The notes: generated from the sequence alone by a model not told the origin. A DNA stretch of 64,000 bases from Phaeobacter sp. 22II1-1F12B (GCF_002210165.1 NZ_AQQP01000007.1:124001-188000), one strand, 5' to 3'. Shown: positions 1 through 8,741, counted from the first letter of the stretch. Program-made: numbers and translations.

Positions 1-61
1 CACAACTATCGCGAGCAAATTTGTTTTCAAAGATCTTCGGGTAACTTTAGATTTGCCCCAG

Positions 62-96
62 CAAAAGCAAAAGCCCGGCGCATCGCACCGGGCTTT
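62..96 (-). terminator. Terminator of the aminotransferase gene
   Basis: Bases 70-78 and 88-96 form a perfect 9-bp stem (AAAGCCCGG / CCGGGCTTT) with a 9-base loop. On the minus strand the stem is followed by TTTTGCTTTTGC, a T-rich tract. It lies 27 bp beyond the stop codon of the minus-strand aminotransferase gene, as expected for an intrinsic terminator. Confidence 0.8.
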
Positions 97-122
97 CCAT
101 TATTCAGACTGTCGCGCCGGGA

Positions 123-1496
123 TTAGAGCCCCAGATCACCCGCAGCAAGATCGATGGCCTTGGCGGTGCCGTCGACCATCTCGTCGACCTGCTCCTTGGT
201 GATGATCAGCGGCGGGCAGAAGGCAACCGCATCCATGATCGGACGCGAAATCACCCCGTTTTCCAGCATGCGCGCTGCAACCGCCGCCCCCATCGCGCCG
301 GGCTTTTCCAACGCGACCTTGGATTCCTTGTCAGTCACCAGTTCCAGCGCGGCGATCAGGCCGATGCCACGGTGTTCGCCCACCAGACGATGCTCGGCCA
401 GTTCAGCAAGCCGTTTTTGCATATGCGCGCCCACTTCGGCCGCGTTTTCCACGAGGTTGCGCTCTTCGATAATCTTGATGTTTTCCAGCGCGACCGCCGC
501 CGCGACGGGGTGACCGCCACCGGTGTAGCCGTGGCCAAAAGCGCCGATCTTGTTGCTTTCATCGGCGATAGGCGCAAACATCTTTTCGCTGATCATCAGA
601 GCCGAAATCGGCTGGTACGAAGACGACAGCTGCTTGGACATCACGAGGATATCCGGCTTGAGATCATAGGTTTCAGTGGCGAACATCTTGCCGGTCCGGC
701 CAAAGCCGCAGATCACTTCGTCCGCGATCATCATGATGTCGTACTTTTCAAGCACCGCCTTGATCGCGGGCCAGTAGCCCTTCGGCGGCACGATCACGCC
801 GCCCGCGCCCATCACCGGTTCGGCGATGAAGGCCGCGATCGTTTCCGGACCTTCCTCGAGGATCATCGCCTCGAGCTCCGCCGCACGGCGGGCCGAGAAA
901 TCTTCTTCGCTCTCGCCCGGCTGGGCCTCGCGCCAGAAATGCGGGTTCCCGGTGTGCAGGAAGCCCGGCAGCGGCAGGCCAAAGGACATGTGGTTCATTG
1001 GCAGGCCGGTCATGCTGGCGGCCACGACGGTGATCCCGTGGTAGCCACGTACGCGGCTGATAATCTTGCGTTTTTCCGGCTGCCCGATAGCATTGGCGCG
1101 ATACCAGAGCATCTTGACGGCGGTGTCGTTCGCCTCGGAGCCTGAGTTGGTAAAGAACACCTTGCTCATCGGCACCGGCGACATGTCGATCAGCTTTTCC
1201 GCCAGCTCAACGGCGGGTTGGTGCGAACGCATTGAAAAGACGTGGTAATAAGGCAGCTTGAGCATCTGCTCATGAGCGACCTTGGCCAGACGTTCCTCAG
1301 AGAAGCCGACGGCAACGCTCCAGAGGCCGGCCATCGCCTCGATGTATTTCTTGCCGCCCACGTCAAAGACATGGATGCCTTCGCCGTGATCCATCACCAG
1401 CGGACCGGATTCCTGCAGAGCGCGGGCGTTGGTATAGGGGTGCATGTGAACGCGCGCATCCCGCGCTTCGATCGAGTTGGGGATATCGTCCATCAT
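123..1496 (-). CDS. Class III omega-aminotransferase (PLP-dependent)
   Basis: The 457-residue product is a full-length class III aminotransferase of the omega-amino acid:pyruvate or polyamine type. Visible family features are the cofactor-binding TNSGSEAND segment, RVRGYHGIT, the aspartate of MMIADEVICGFGRTG, and the presumed Schiff-base lysine in VMSKQLSSSYQP. The start is the first ATG of the MMDDIPN sequence, which has AGAGGTG just upstream; an upstream in-frame start has no such site. The gene follows the EctR-like regulator on the same strand, and an unusual 11-bp repeat array lies between them. The substrate cannot be read from sequence. A role in amine or diamine turnover is plausible beside ectoine genes, but it is not the EctB aminotransferase, which is encoded separately at 2984. 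Confidence 0.85.
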   Translation of the reverse strand: MMDDIPNSIEARDARVHMHPYTNARALQESGPLVMDHGEGIHVFDVGGKKYIEAMAGLWSVAVGFSEERLAKVAHEQMLKLPYYHVFSMRSHQPAVELAEKLIDMSPVPMSKVFFTNSGSEANDTAVKMLWYRANAIGQPEKRKIISRVRGYHGITVVAASMTGLPMNHMSFGLPLPGFLHTGNPHFWREAQPGESEEDFSARRAAELEAMILEEGPETIAAFIAEPVMGAGGVIVPPKGYWPAIKAVLEKYDIMMIADEVICGFGRTGKMFATETYDLKPDILVMSKQLSSSYQPISALMISEKMFAPIADESNKIGAFGHGYTGGGHPVAAAVALENIKIIEERNLVENAAEVGAHMQKRLAELAEHRLVGEHRGIGLIAALELVTDKESKVALEKPGAMGAAVAARMLENGVISRPIMDAVAFCPPLIITKEQVDEMVDGTAKAIDLAAGDLGL

Positions 1497-1635
1497 GGGG
1501 CACCTCTTGCTGTTCAGGAAATCATGCGCAACTCGTTGCACCAGCCCGAAGGGTCAGTCAATTCCGCAGCAGATAATTTGATCATTTTTTCCCTGCCCTG
1601 CCAGAATAGAGGCAAAACTCCGCTTTCGCCCCCGG

Positions 1636-1690
1636 TGCATAGGGGGTGTACAGGTGCTGTACGGCTTGTGTACGGGTTGTGCCCGGCCTT
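1636..1690. promoter_or_regulatory. 11-bp phased TGTAC repeat array upstream of aminotransferase
   Basis: TG-starting pentamers recur every 11 bp: TGCAT at 1636, TGTAC at 1647, 1658 and 1669, and TGCCC at 1680. The units at 1658 and 1669 read TGTACGG. The array fills most of the gap between the regulator gene (ending at 1698) and the aminotransferase start (1496). The 11-bp step keeps each unit on the same face of the helix, which suggests a multimeric DNA-binding protein. A similar array lies upstream of lpdA near 57016. The factor is unknown. Confidence 0.55.
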
Positions 1691-1697
1691 TTTCGCC

Positions 1698-2174
1698 CTA
1701 ACGGACCGCCCGAAGATCACCCGAATCCAGAACCGGCGAGGCATCGATGTCAGAGGCGTCGAGCATTCCCGCGACCCGCTCCAGCACCGCGTTCACCATC
1801 AACTGCTCCCAGGGCTCCATCGCCTCGAAAGCGCGCACGTAGCGCTGTTGAAGCGGATCGGGCGCATCATTGACCTTGTCGCGCCCCAGATCGGTGATCA
1901 CCAGATCCATCTGCCGCTTGTCGACCTCGGATCTGTGCCTGGTCAAAAGCTGTTTCTTTTCCAATTTGTCGACAAGCGCCGTCATCGTCGCCTGGGTCAC
2001 GCCCATCCGGGTCGACAGTTGCTTGGCCGTGCTCGACCCGGTTTCGGCGATGATCTGAAGCACCCGCAACTGAACCGCCGTCAGCCCCGCCTCGGCGGCA
2101 AGCTTGCGCCCGTAAAGCTCGGTTGATCGAAGAATACGACGGAGTGAAATCAGGCTTTCATCGGTGCGGTTCAT
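1698..2174 (-). CDS. ectR: MarR-family regulator, EctR-like
   Basis: The 158-residue protein has the winged-helix MarR fold: helix-turn-helix STAKQLSTRMGVTQATMTALVDKL at about residues 50-75, then the wing region with the conserved DKR (RSEVDKRQMDLVIT). It is divergent from ectABC-ask, the usual position of EctR, the repressor of ectoine genes in halotolerant bacteria. The start is set at the ATG of MNRTDESL; an ATG at 2201 would add nine residues but lacks a ribosome-binding site. Its probable operators are the 18-bp repeats in the 2175-2422 gap. The assignment to EctR is by family and position; it could also control the downstream aminotransferase. Confidence 0.8.
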   Translation of the reverse strand: MNRTDESLISLRRILRSTELYGRKLAAEAGLTAVQLRVLQIIAETGSSTAKQLSTRMGVTQATMTALVDKLEKKQLLTRHRSEVDKRQMDLVITDLGRDKVNDAPDPLQQRYVRAFEAMEPWEQLMVNAVLERVAGMLDASDIDASPVLDSGDLRAVR

Positions 2175-2243
2175 CGGTGTCTCGTTCGAAATTACCAGCA
2201 TACGCTAAAGTTCAGTGGCACTTTTGCAACCCAATAATACAAG

Positions 2244-2261
2244 CATATACTAAGCCTTGCG
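2244..2261 (+). repeat. Direct repeat copy 1, candidate EctR operator
   Basis: CATATACTAAGCCTTGCG occurs here and again, identical over 18 bp, at 2375-2392. This copy is about 70 bp upstream of the ectR start. A weaker match (CATACGCTAAAG) begins at 2199. Identical repeats in a divergent MarR/ect control region are likely operators. Confidence 0.6.
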
Positions 2262-2374
2262 CAGTAAAATCACGCCCAGAATCGCCAGGAAACAAAGGGA
2301 TTCTCCCTACGGGAGGAACCTTTTCGCCGATTTATAGTTTATTTTACGATGGTGTTGATTATATCAGCGCCGTA

Positions 2375-2392
2375 CATATACTAAGCCTTGCG
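2375..2392 (+). repeat. Direct repeat copy 2, candidate EctR operator near ectA
   Basis: Second perfect copy of the 18-bp sequence, ending 30 bp before the ectA ATG, where a bound repressor could block promoter clearance or initiation of ectABC-ask. The two copies start 131 bp apart, so looping between bound regulators is possible. Function is inferred from position only. Confidence 0.6.
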
Positions 2393-2422
2393 AAATAAAT
2401 GTAACAACGGATAACGACGGAC

Positions 2423-2938
2423 ATGGCTGCAAAAGATGAAATCACACTTCGCGAACCCGTAGGCGAAGATGGATCGGCAGTGTGGGAGCTGGTCAAGGAA
2501 TGCAAACCGCTGGATGAAAACTCCATGTATTGCAACCTTATCCAATGCGATCACTTCGCCGAAACCTGCGTGCTTGCCGAGATCGATGGCGAAGCCGTGG
2601 GCTGGATTTCCGCCTATATCCGTCCCGACGACCCGGACACGCTGTTTGTCTGGCAGGTCGCCGTATCCGCCAAGGCACGCGGTGCCGGGCTTGGCACGCG
2701 CATGCTCGAACATATCCTCGACCGCGAGGTCTGCGCAGATGTGACCCAGATGCAGACGACCATTACCAAGGACAATGATGCATCCTGGGCGCTGTTTTCC
2801 CGTTTTGCCGACCGTCAGGACGGCGATATGGACAGCGAGCCGCATTTCAAGCGCGAAGAACATTTCGATGGCGCGCACGCGACCGAACACATGGTCACCA
2901 TCGAGTTCCCCGTCGAGGAATTCAAGAAGGCGGCCTGA
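2423..2938 (+). CDS. ectA: L-2,4-diaminobutyrate N(gamma)-acetyltransferase
   Basis: EctA acetylates 2,4-diaminobutyrate with acetyl-CoA to N-gamma-acetyl-diaminobutyrate, the second step of ectoine synthesis. The 171-residue protein is a single GNAT domain; the acetyl-CoA loop is visible in VSAKARGAGLGTRML at about residues 80-94, and the family opening EITLREPVGEDG is clear. It is the first gene of ectABC-ask and is followed after 45 bp by ectB. Expression is probably controlled by the EctR-like protein through the upstream 18-bp repeats and by osmotic stress, as in other ectoine producers. Confidence 0.96.
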   Translation: MAAKDEITLREPVGEDGSAVWELVKECKPLDENSMYCNLIQCDHFAETCVLAEIDGEAVGWISAYIRPDDPDTLFVWQVAVSAKARGAGLGTRMLEHILDREVCADVTQMQTTITKDNDASWALFSRFADRQDGDMDSEPHFKREEHFDGAHATEHMVTIEFPVEEFKKAA

Positions 2939-2983
2939 AACGCGCCGCATATCCCCTTTTAGCTATAGACCTGGAGGTCTCCT

Positions 2984-4273
2984 ATGCCGACTGAAAATTC
3001 AGCCGATAAACAAGTATTTGCCCGACGTGAGTCGGAGGTGCGCAGCTATTGCCGCAGCTTCGATACCGTCTTCACCTCTGCCAGCGGGTCGGAAATGACC
3101 GATGTCGAAGGCAAGACATATATCGATTTCCTGGCCGGGTGTTCCTCGCTGAACTACGGCCACAACGACGCCGATATGAAGGCCGCGCTGATCGAGCATA
3201 TCCAGAACGATGGCATTGCCCATGGCCTGGACATGTACACGGATGCCAAGGCCGCGTTCCTCGACAGCTTTGAGAAGCACATCCTCGAGCCCCGCGGCAT
3301 GGACCACAAGGTAATGATGGTTGGCCCGACCGGCACCAACGCCGTCGAAGCCGCGCTGAAACTGGCCCGCAAGGTCACTGGCCGCACGAATGTCATCGCC
3401 TTCACCAATGGTTTCCACGGCATGACGCTGGGGTCGCTGTCGCTCACCGGTAACGCCGGCAAGCGGAACGGTGGCGGTGTCAGCCTTGGCGACGTGACCC
3501 ACCTGCCCTACGAAGGGTCGATGGGCGATGTCGATACGCTCAAGCTGGCCGAAGAAATGCTCGACAACCCGTCGAGCGGCATCGACGCCCCGGCCGCGTT
3601 CATTTTTGAACCCATCCAAGGCGAAGGCGGGCTGAACGCCGCGTCCAAGGAATGGATGCAAGGTATTGCCAAGCTTGCGAAAAAGCATGGCGCCAAGCTG
3701 ATCGTCGATGACATTCAGGCGGGTCTTGGCCGCAGCGGCACGTTCTTTTCCTTCGAGGAATATGACATCGAGCCGGACATGGTTCCGCTGGCAAAATCGC
3801 TGTCTGGCATGGGTCTGCCCTTTGCCGCACTGCTGATCAAGCCAGAGCTCGATGTGTGGAGCCCTGCCGAGCATAACGGCACCTTCCGTGGCAACACCCA
3901 CGCTTTTGTCACCGCGCGTGTCGCGATCGAGAAATTCTGGACCGACGATGCGTTCAAGAACGAGATCGCCGAAAAGGCCCAGATCCTCGAAGATCACCTG
4001 ACCACGCTGGCGGGCATGGTGCCCGGCGCCAAGCTCAAGGGCCGTGGCATGATGCGCGGCGTCGATGTTGGCACCGGTGAGATGGCCGGAGAAATCTGCG
4101 CCCGCGCCTTTGAAAAGGGCCTGATCATCGAAACATCCGGCGCCAATGACGAAGTCGTCAAGGTGCTCGCCCCCCTCACCACGCCCAAGCAGACATTTGT
4201 GAAGGGCCTCAATATCCTGCTGGACGCCGCACAGGACGTGCTTGGCGCCACCAACAAAATCGCAGCGGAGTAA
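2984..4273 (+). CDS. ectB: Diaminobutyrate--2-oxoglutarate aminotransferase
   Basis: EctB converts aspartate semialdehyde and glutamate to 2,4-diaminobutyrate and 2-oxoglutarate, committing aspartate semialdehyde to ectoine. The 429-residue length is typical. Family features are [17 protein letters not shown] (cofactor phosphate region), [10 protein letters not shown], the cofactor-contacting aspartate in [14 protein letters not shown], and the PLP lysine in [11 protein letters not shown] strong GGAGG at 2973-2977 sits at good spacing before the ATG. The stop is 4 bp from ectC, so the two are probably translated in a coupled way. Confidence 0.97.
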   Translation: MPTENSADKQVFARRESEVRSYCRSFDTVFTSASGSEMTDVEGKTYIDFLAGCSSLNYGHNDADMKAALIEHIQNDGIAHGLDMYTDAKAAFLDSFEKHILEPRGMDHKVMMVGPTGTNAVEAALKLARKVTGRTNVIAFTNGFHGMTLGSLSLTGNAGKRNGGGVSLGDVTHLPYEGSMGDVDTLKLAEEMLDNPSSGIDAPAAFIFEPIQGEGGLNAASKEWMQGIAKLAKKHGAKLIVDDIQAGLGRSGTFFSFEEYDIEPDMVPLAKSLSGMGLPFAALLIKPELDVWSPAEHNGTFRGNTHAFVTARVAIEKFWTDDAFKNEIAEKAQILEDHLTTLAGMVPGAKLKGRGMMRGVDVGTGEMAGEICARAFEKGLIIETSGANDEVVKVLAPLTTPKQTFVKGLNILLDAAQDVLGATNKIAAE

Positions 4274-4277
4274 AACA

Positions 4278-4664
4278 ATGATTGTACGCGACCTGAACAA
4301 GCTGAAAGACACCGACCGCGCCGTATCCGACGCCCAGTGGACATCCGTCCGGATGCTGCTTGCCGATGACGGCATGGGCTTCAGCTTTCACATCACTTAT
4401 CTGCAAGCCGGTTCCGAACATACGTTCGAATACAAGAACCACTTTGAATCGGTTTTCTGCATGCAGGGCAAAGGCTCGATCACGGATATTGCCACCGGCG
4501 AAACCCATGAGATCACGCCCGGCGTCATGTACGCGCTGAACAAGCACGACCGTCACATCCTGCGTGCCGAAGAAGAGCTGGTCATGGCCTGCTGCTTCAA
4601 CCCGCCGGTCACCGGCAACGAAGTGCACCGCGAAGACGGCTCTTACGCATTGGCAGATGCCTGA
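4278..4664 (+). CDS. ectC: L-ectoine synthase
   Basis: EctC is a cupin-fold enzyme that cyclises N-gamma-acetyl-diaminobutyrate to ectoine with loss of water. The protein opens with the family signature [16 protein letters not shown] and is 128 residues, the usual size. The conserved segments [20 protein letters not shown] and [15 protein letters not shown] carry the metal-binding and active-site residues of the family. An earlier in-frame ATG at 4242 lies inside ectB and is rejected. No ectD hydroxylase gene follows, so the product is probably ectoine rather than 5-hydroxyectoine unless ectD is elsewhere. Confidence 0.96.
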   Translation: MIVRDLNKLKDTDRAVSDAQWTSVRMLLADDGMGFSFHITYLQAGSEHTFEYKNHFESVFCMQGKGSITDIATGETHEITPGVMYALNKHDRHILRAEEELVMACCFNPPVTGNEVHREDGSYALADA

Positions 4665-4665
4665 C

Positions 4666-4700
4666 AAAAGGAGAGCCCGGGGCAACCCGGGCTGATACAT
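4666..4700 (+). promoter_or_regulatory. SD-hairpin-ATG initiation region of ask
   Basis: AAAAGGAG (4666-4673) is followed at once by a perfect 8-bp hairpin, AGCCCGGG (4674-4681), GCAA loop (4682-4685), CCCGGGCT (4686-4693), then GATACAT and the ask ATG at 4701. The linear spacing from the Shine-Dalgarno to the ATG is 27 bases, too long for normal initiation. With the 20-base hairpin folded, the spacing becomes 7 bases. GCAA is a stable GNRA tetraloop. Confidence 0.65.
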
Positions 4701-6131
4701 ATGAACTTTCCCGAGCATACAGTCGAAAAGATCGGCGGCACGTCGATGTCCCGCGCGCGTGAACTGGTGGACACCCTGTTCATCGGCGACCGCAAGGACG
4801 TCTACAACCGCATCTTTGTCGTTTCCGCCTTTGGCGGCATCACCAACCTGCTGCTGGAAGACAAGAAAACCGGCGAACCGGGCGTTTATGGCCTGTTCGC
4901 CAGCGGTGAAAACAACCACGCCTGGCTCGACAAGCTGACCGAGGTCGGCGACGCCATGCGCGAAGCTCACCGTGCGTTGCTGGAGCACCCCGGCGACCTC
5001 AAGGAAGCAGACGATTTCGTACGTGACCGGATCGAAGGCGCGCGCAGCTGTCTTCTCGACCTGCAACGCCTGTGTTCCTACGGCCATTTCCGCCTGTCCG
5101 AGCATATGCGCATTATTCGCGAGCTGCTGTCGGGTCTGGGTGAGGCGCATTCCGCGCTATCCTCGGCCCTGATGCTGCGCCGTGCAGGTGTCGAGGCGCG
5201 GACAATCGACCTGTCCGGCTGGCGTGATGAACGCGAGATGTCGCTGAAAGAGCGCATAGAATCGGGCCTGCAAGATGCCGATCCGTCGCGCGAGATCCTG
5301 ATCGTGACCGGGTACGCACAGTGCCGCGAAGGTCTGATGAAGGAATACGATCGCGGTTATTCCGAGGTTACCTTCTCGCGGATTGCTGCCATGACCGGCG
5401 CGCGCGAAGCGATCATTCACAAGGAATTCCACCTGTCCTCGGCCGACCCGAAACTGGTTGGCATGGAGAACGTGCGCAAGCTGGGCCACACCAACTATGA
5501 CGTGGCCGACCAGCTGTCGAACATGGGCATGGAAGCGATCCATCCGAAAGCGGCCCGTACCCTGCGTCAGGCGCAAGTGCCGCTTCGCGTGACCAATGCG
5601 TTCGAGCCGAAAGATCCCGGCACCCTGATCGATGACCAGCCGACGAATACACCGGCCGCGGAAATCGTCTGCGGTCTGGATATCTACGCGCTGGACCTGT
5701 TCGAACAGGACATGCTGGGGGTCAAAGGCTATGACAGCACGATCCTTGAAATCCTGCGTCGGCACAACGTGAACATCGTGTCGAAGACGTCGAACGCGAA
5801 TACGATCACGCATTTCCTCGACGCGTCGTTCAAGGCGATCCGCCGGGTCGAGCGTGACCTGATCGAGACCTATCCCAACGCAGATGTCTCGGTGCGGGCG
5901 CTGTCGCTGGCATCGGTGATCGGGCGCGACCTGTCGGGTCTGGGCGTTCTGGGTCGCGGCATGACCGCGCTTGACGAAAAGGGCATCGAAGTCGTGGCCG
6001 CACAGCAGCCGCCGCGCCTTGTGGATGTGCAATTCATCGTACCGAGAGACCAGCTCGACGATACGATATGCACGATGCACGATCTGTTCTTTGGCCGTGC
6101 CAGCAAGGCGGTCGAGAAAAAAGCGGCCTGA
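4701..6131 (+). CDS. ask: Ectoine-pathway aspartate kinase (Ask_Ect)
   Basis: Aspartate kinase phosphorylates L-aspartate as the first step toward aspartate semialdehyde, the EctB substrate. The 476-residue sequence has the ectoine-associated variant VEKIGGTSMSR at the N-terminus, in place of the KFGGTS of housekeeping enzymes, and a C-terminal ACT-like region (SVIGRDLSGLGVLGRGMTAL at about residues 400-420). Specialised kinases of this type are known to be less sensitive to end-product control and to sit at the end of ect operons, as here. The start codon is separated from its ribosome-binding site by a hairpin (see 4666-4700). A terminator follows at 6158. Confidence 0.93.
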   Translation: MNFPEHTVEKIGGTSMSRARELVDTLFIGDRKDVYNRIFVVSAFGGITNLLLEDKKTGEPGVYGLFASGENNHAWLDKLTEVGDAMREAHRALLEHPGDLKEADDFVRDRIEGARSCLLDLQRLCSYGHFRLSEHMRIIRELLSGLGEAHSALSSALMLRRAGVEARTIDLSGWRDEREMSLKERIESGLQDADPSREILIVTGYAQCREGLMKEYDRGYSEVTFSRIAAMTGAREAIIHKEFHLSSADPKLVGMENVRKLGHTNYDVADQLSNMGMEAIHPKAARTLRQAQVPLRVTNAFEPKDPGTLIDDQPTNTPAAEIVCGLDIYALDLFEQDMLGVKGYDSTILEILRRHNVNIVSKTSNANTITHFLDASFKAIRRVERDLIETYPNADVSVRALSLASVIGRDLSGLGVLGRGMTALDEKGIEVVAAQQPPRLVDVQFIVPRDQLDDTICTMHDLFFGRASKAVEKKAA

Positions 6132-6157
6132 TCGGACGAAATTCTATCGCAAATTTA

Positions 6158-6190
6158 GGGGCGTGCCGTTGGCGCGCCCCTTATTTTGTT
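6158..6190 (+). terminator. Terminator of ectABC-ask
   Basis: GGGGCG and CGCCCC arms with an internal GCC/GGC extension around a short loop form a GC-rich hairpin at 6158-6180, followed by TTATTTTGTT. It begins 26 bp after the ask stop codon. The rest of the gap to 6409 holds no feature I can name. Confidence 0.8.
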
Positions 6191-6409
6191 CAAGAACAGC
6201 CCTTGGTGAAGCCTTCCTGAAATTCATTTCCTGAAAACCGCCCAATTTGAAAAACCATTTCTTAATACAGGCCAACTACATTTGATTGACGAAAGCATCC
6301 TTTTGCCAGCCGTGTTTGCGTCAAAATTTCGCCTAATCATCACTTTAGATCGCTTTACCAACATTGGGAAAAGCCTCCGCCGGGGCAAATTTATCAGGGC
6401 GGCTGAAAA

Positions 6410-8521
6410 ATGAAGAAAAACATCTGGGGCGGCGTGTCGCGAACCTATCTGCTACTGGCATTCTGCACGGCAGTGCTTTGCATCGGGGCGGGGTATGCGA
6501 TCATCAAGAAAGATCAATCGATCTATCTGAATGAAAAACGCGCCGAGCTTCAGAGGGACCTCAGCCACGTGGCCGATTCCCTTGCGGCCAAGCTGTTTGG
6601 CATGGAACTTGTCGCCAACCGTCTGGCGAGCTTCGTGTCCCTCTCCCCCGAGCTGAGCGACGAGGCGGTCTCGCAAGCCGCCGATCAGCTGCTCGACCGG
6701 TATCCCGGCATTCTTTCCGTCGCCATCGCGCCCGATCTGAAAGTCACGCATGTATCGCCGCTCGAGGGCAACGAATCCGTCATCGGGCTTGAATACGCTT
6801 TTGTGCCGACGCAACTGGCAAGCGTCGCGCGCGCCTACCGCCAGAGCGCGCCGGTGTTCGACGGGCCGATCAACCTTGTTCAGGGCGGACGCGGCTACAT
6901 CCTGCGCTACCCGGTCATTACCCCACATGTGAATGGCAGGACGGAAAGCTTCTGGGGCATCATCTCGATCGTCCTTTCCGAAGAAGGGCTGTTTCGTGGG
7001 GACGAAGGGCTGGCCCATATCATCGACAACCTCCAGCTGTCCCTGCGGGAAGTGTCGCCAACCGGAAAGCTGATCAAACATCTCTATGGCGCGCCCGAGC
7101 TGTTCACTCCGGATCGTTCGACCCAGACCCTGACCGCCTTTGGCCGCAACTGGGAACTTGCCGCGACGCCAAACGAAGACTGGGCGCCTTATTCCCCGAA
7201 CATGTGGAAATTCCTGGCGACGACGATTGTATCGCTGTTGACCCTTGTCGGGTCCATCCTGCTGATCCGCCGCTTTGCGATGCGCAGCCAGTACGCGCAC
7301 AACATCCTCCAGCATGCGGTTGAATCCCTCGACGCCGGGTTCTCGCTGTTCGACCATAACGGCAGGCTTCTTATGGCAAACGACGCCTACGCCGATATCC
7401 TGCATCTGGACAAGGACGCGCTGAAACCGGGTCTTTCGATCGCGGACATTCTTTACATGTCGATCCGTCAGGGCCACGTGCCCGAGGCCATCGGCCGCGA
7501 GGATGCGTGGGTCAAATCCCAGCTCAAGAACTACGACCGCAACGCGACGACCATCGAACACCTGCCCGACGGGCGCTGGCTTAGCATTTCGCTGTCGAAA
7601 ACGCCGGAAGAATACACGGTTGTCATCTGCGCGGATGTAACCGCCCAGAAAGAGGCGCAGATTGCCGCCGAGGCCGCCAACAAGCAAAAGTCGGAGTTCC
7701 TTGGCAATGTCACGCATGAGCTGCGCACGCCGTTGACGGTGATTTCCGGCTACGCCTCTTTCCTGCGCCAAAGCCAGAGCATGCCGGCGGCACGGGAAAT
7801 CAACACACTGCTGGATCAACCTGACAATGCCGACAAGGTGGACAGCGACACGATGCGCGGCCTGATCACCAAGCAGGCTGATGGTATCTCGGCCCAGAGC
7901 GAAAAAATTCTTGGCGCATCGAAACACATGTTGAATATGGTCAATGACCTGCTCGACTGGGCCAAGGCCGAAGGCGGCGACCTCAAGATCGCACCGGAAA
8001 CCGTGTCTGTCGCGAACTCGGTCCAGACCATCATCGACGATCTGAACCCGCAGGCGGAAAAGAAAGGCATCAAGCTGGTCGGCAAGATCGAGGATGTCAT
8101 GATCGAGGCAGATCCTCTGCGGCTCAAGCAGGTGCTGTACAACCTTGTCGGCAATGCGCTGAAGTTTACCAACGAAGGCTCGATCACCATTTCCGTGCAT
8201 CCCGACGGCACCCGCACCCGGATCGCGGTCGAGGACACCGGCTGCGGCATTCCAGCCAAGGATCACGCGCTGATCTTCCAGCGGTTCCAGCAGGCGGACG
8301 GGTCGGACACGCGCGCACATGGCGGCTTTGGGCTTGGTCTGACCATCGCCCGGCAGATTGTAAAACTGCATGGCGGCGATCTGGGCGTGACCAGCGAACC
8401 GGGTGTCGGCAGCCGTTTCGAATTCGACATGCCCAGCGCGAATGTCACGCCAATCTCGCATACGCGCAAATCCCGGCGGGCATCGACCACACAACGGGCA
8501 CAACTGCGGTCGGCCGGATAA
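6410..8521 (+). CDS. Membrane sensor histidine kinase (CHASE-PAS-HisKA-HATPase)
   Basis: The 703-residue kinase has a transmembrane helix at about 11-30 and a periplasmic CHASE-type domain at about 80-200 (SVAIAPDLKVTHVSPLEGN, GPINLVQGGRGYILRYPV). A second membrane helix lies at about 266-286 and a PAS domain at about 298-400. The dimerisation helix carries the phospho-acceptor His436 in NVTHELRTPL, and the ATPase domain has N-box LYNLVGNALKF, DTGCGIP and GFGLGLTIA. There is no receiver domain and no response regulator gene beside it, so it is an orphan kinase. CHASE domains bind small ligands; which one is unknown. Position after the ectoine operon makes a stress role possible but unproven. 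Confidence 0.9.
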   Translation: MKKNIWGGVSRTYLLLAFCTAVLCIGAGYAIIKKDQSIYLNEKRAELQRDLSHVADSLAAKLFGMELVANRLASFVSLSPELSDEAVSQAADQLLDRYPGILSVAIAPDLKVTHVSPLEGNESVIGLEYAFVPTQLASVARAYRQSAPVFDGPINLVQGGRGYILRYPVITPHVNGRTESFWGIISIVLSEEGLFRGDEGLAHIIDNLQLSLREVSPTGKLIKHLYGAPELFTPDRSTQTLTAFGRNWELAATPNEDWAPYSPNMWKFLATTIVSLLTLVGSILLIRRFAMRSQYAHNILQHAVESLDAGFSLFDHNGRLLMANDAYADILHLDKDALKPGLSIADILYMSIRQGHVPEAIGREDAWVKSQLKNYDRNATTIEHLPDGRWLSISLSKTPEEYTVVICADVTAQKEAQIAAEAANKQKSEFLGNVTHELRTPLTVISGYASFLRQSQSMPAAREINTLLDQPDNADKVDSDTMRGLITKQADGISAQSEKILGASKHMLNMVNDLLDWAKAEGGDLKIAPETVSVANSVQTIIDDLNPQAEKKGIKLVGKIEDVMIEADPLRLKQVLYNLVGNALKFTNEGSITISVHPDGTRTRIAVEDTGCGIPAKDHALIFQRFQQADGSDTRAHGGFGLGLTIARQIVKLHGGDLGVTSEPGVGSRFEFDMPSANVTPISHTRKSRRASTTQRAQLRSAG

Positions 8522-8586
8522 TCCGGCCGCCAAAGGGCAGCAATTCGCTTGCCGCGACCAATCCGAGACGATAAACGACACCCGTG

Positions 8587-8741
8587 ATGTGGGAGAACCG
8601 GCAAAAGCCGGTGCCGAAGGAGCAACCGCCCCGGAAACTCTCAGGCGCAAGGACCGCATCCGCCAAGACGACTCTGGAGAGAGCCCGGCCATAACCGGGA
8701 CGCCGAAGGGATAACGATCTCAGGCAAAAGGACAGAGGGGG
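8587..8741 (+). promoter_or_regulatory. Tandem glycine riboswitch upstream of gcvT
   Basis: Two consecutive glycine aptamers are recognisable by their conserved cores. Aptamer 1 (about 8590-8656) has GGGAGA, CCGAAGGAGCAA, and ACTCTCAGGCGCAAGGAC. Aptamer 2 (about 8671-8740) has GGAGAGAG, GCCGAAGGGATAAC, and ATCTCAGGCAAAAGGACAG. A short linker joins them. The tandem sits 88 bases before the gcvT start. In this class, glycine binding usually turns on the glycine cleavage genes. Confidence 0.95.

Noticed and set aside
1636-1690. CRISPR or tandem-repeat array
   Set aside because: Units are 11 bp with a conserved 5-7 bp core and no unique spacers; the arrangement fits protein binding sites rather than CRISPR or slippage repeats.
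2123-2398. 91-residue plus-strand frame across the ectR-ectA gap
   Set aside because: It covers both direct repeats and the ectR start, has no ribosome-binding site and no family resemblance.
6452-8692. Long minus-strand frame opposite the histidine kinase
   Set aside because: It also crosses the glycine riboswitch and has no recognisable domain, so it is a shadow frame.
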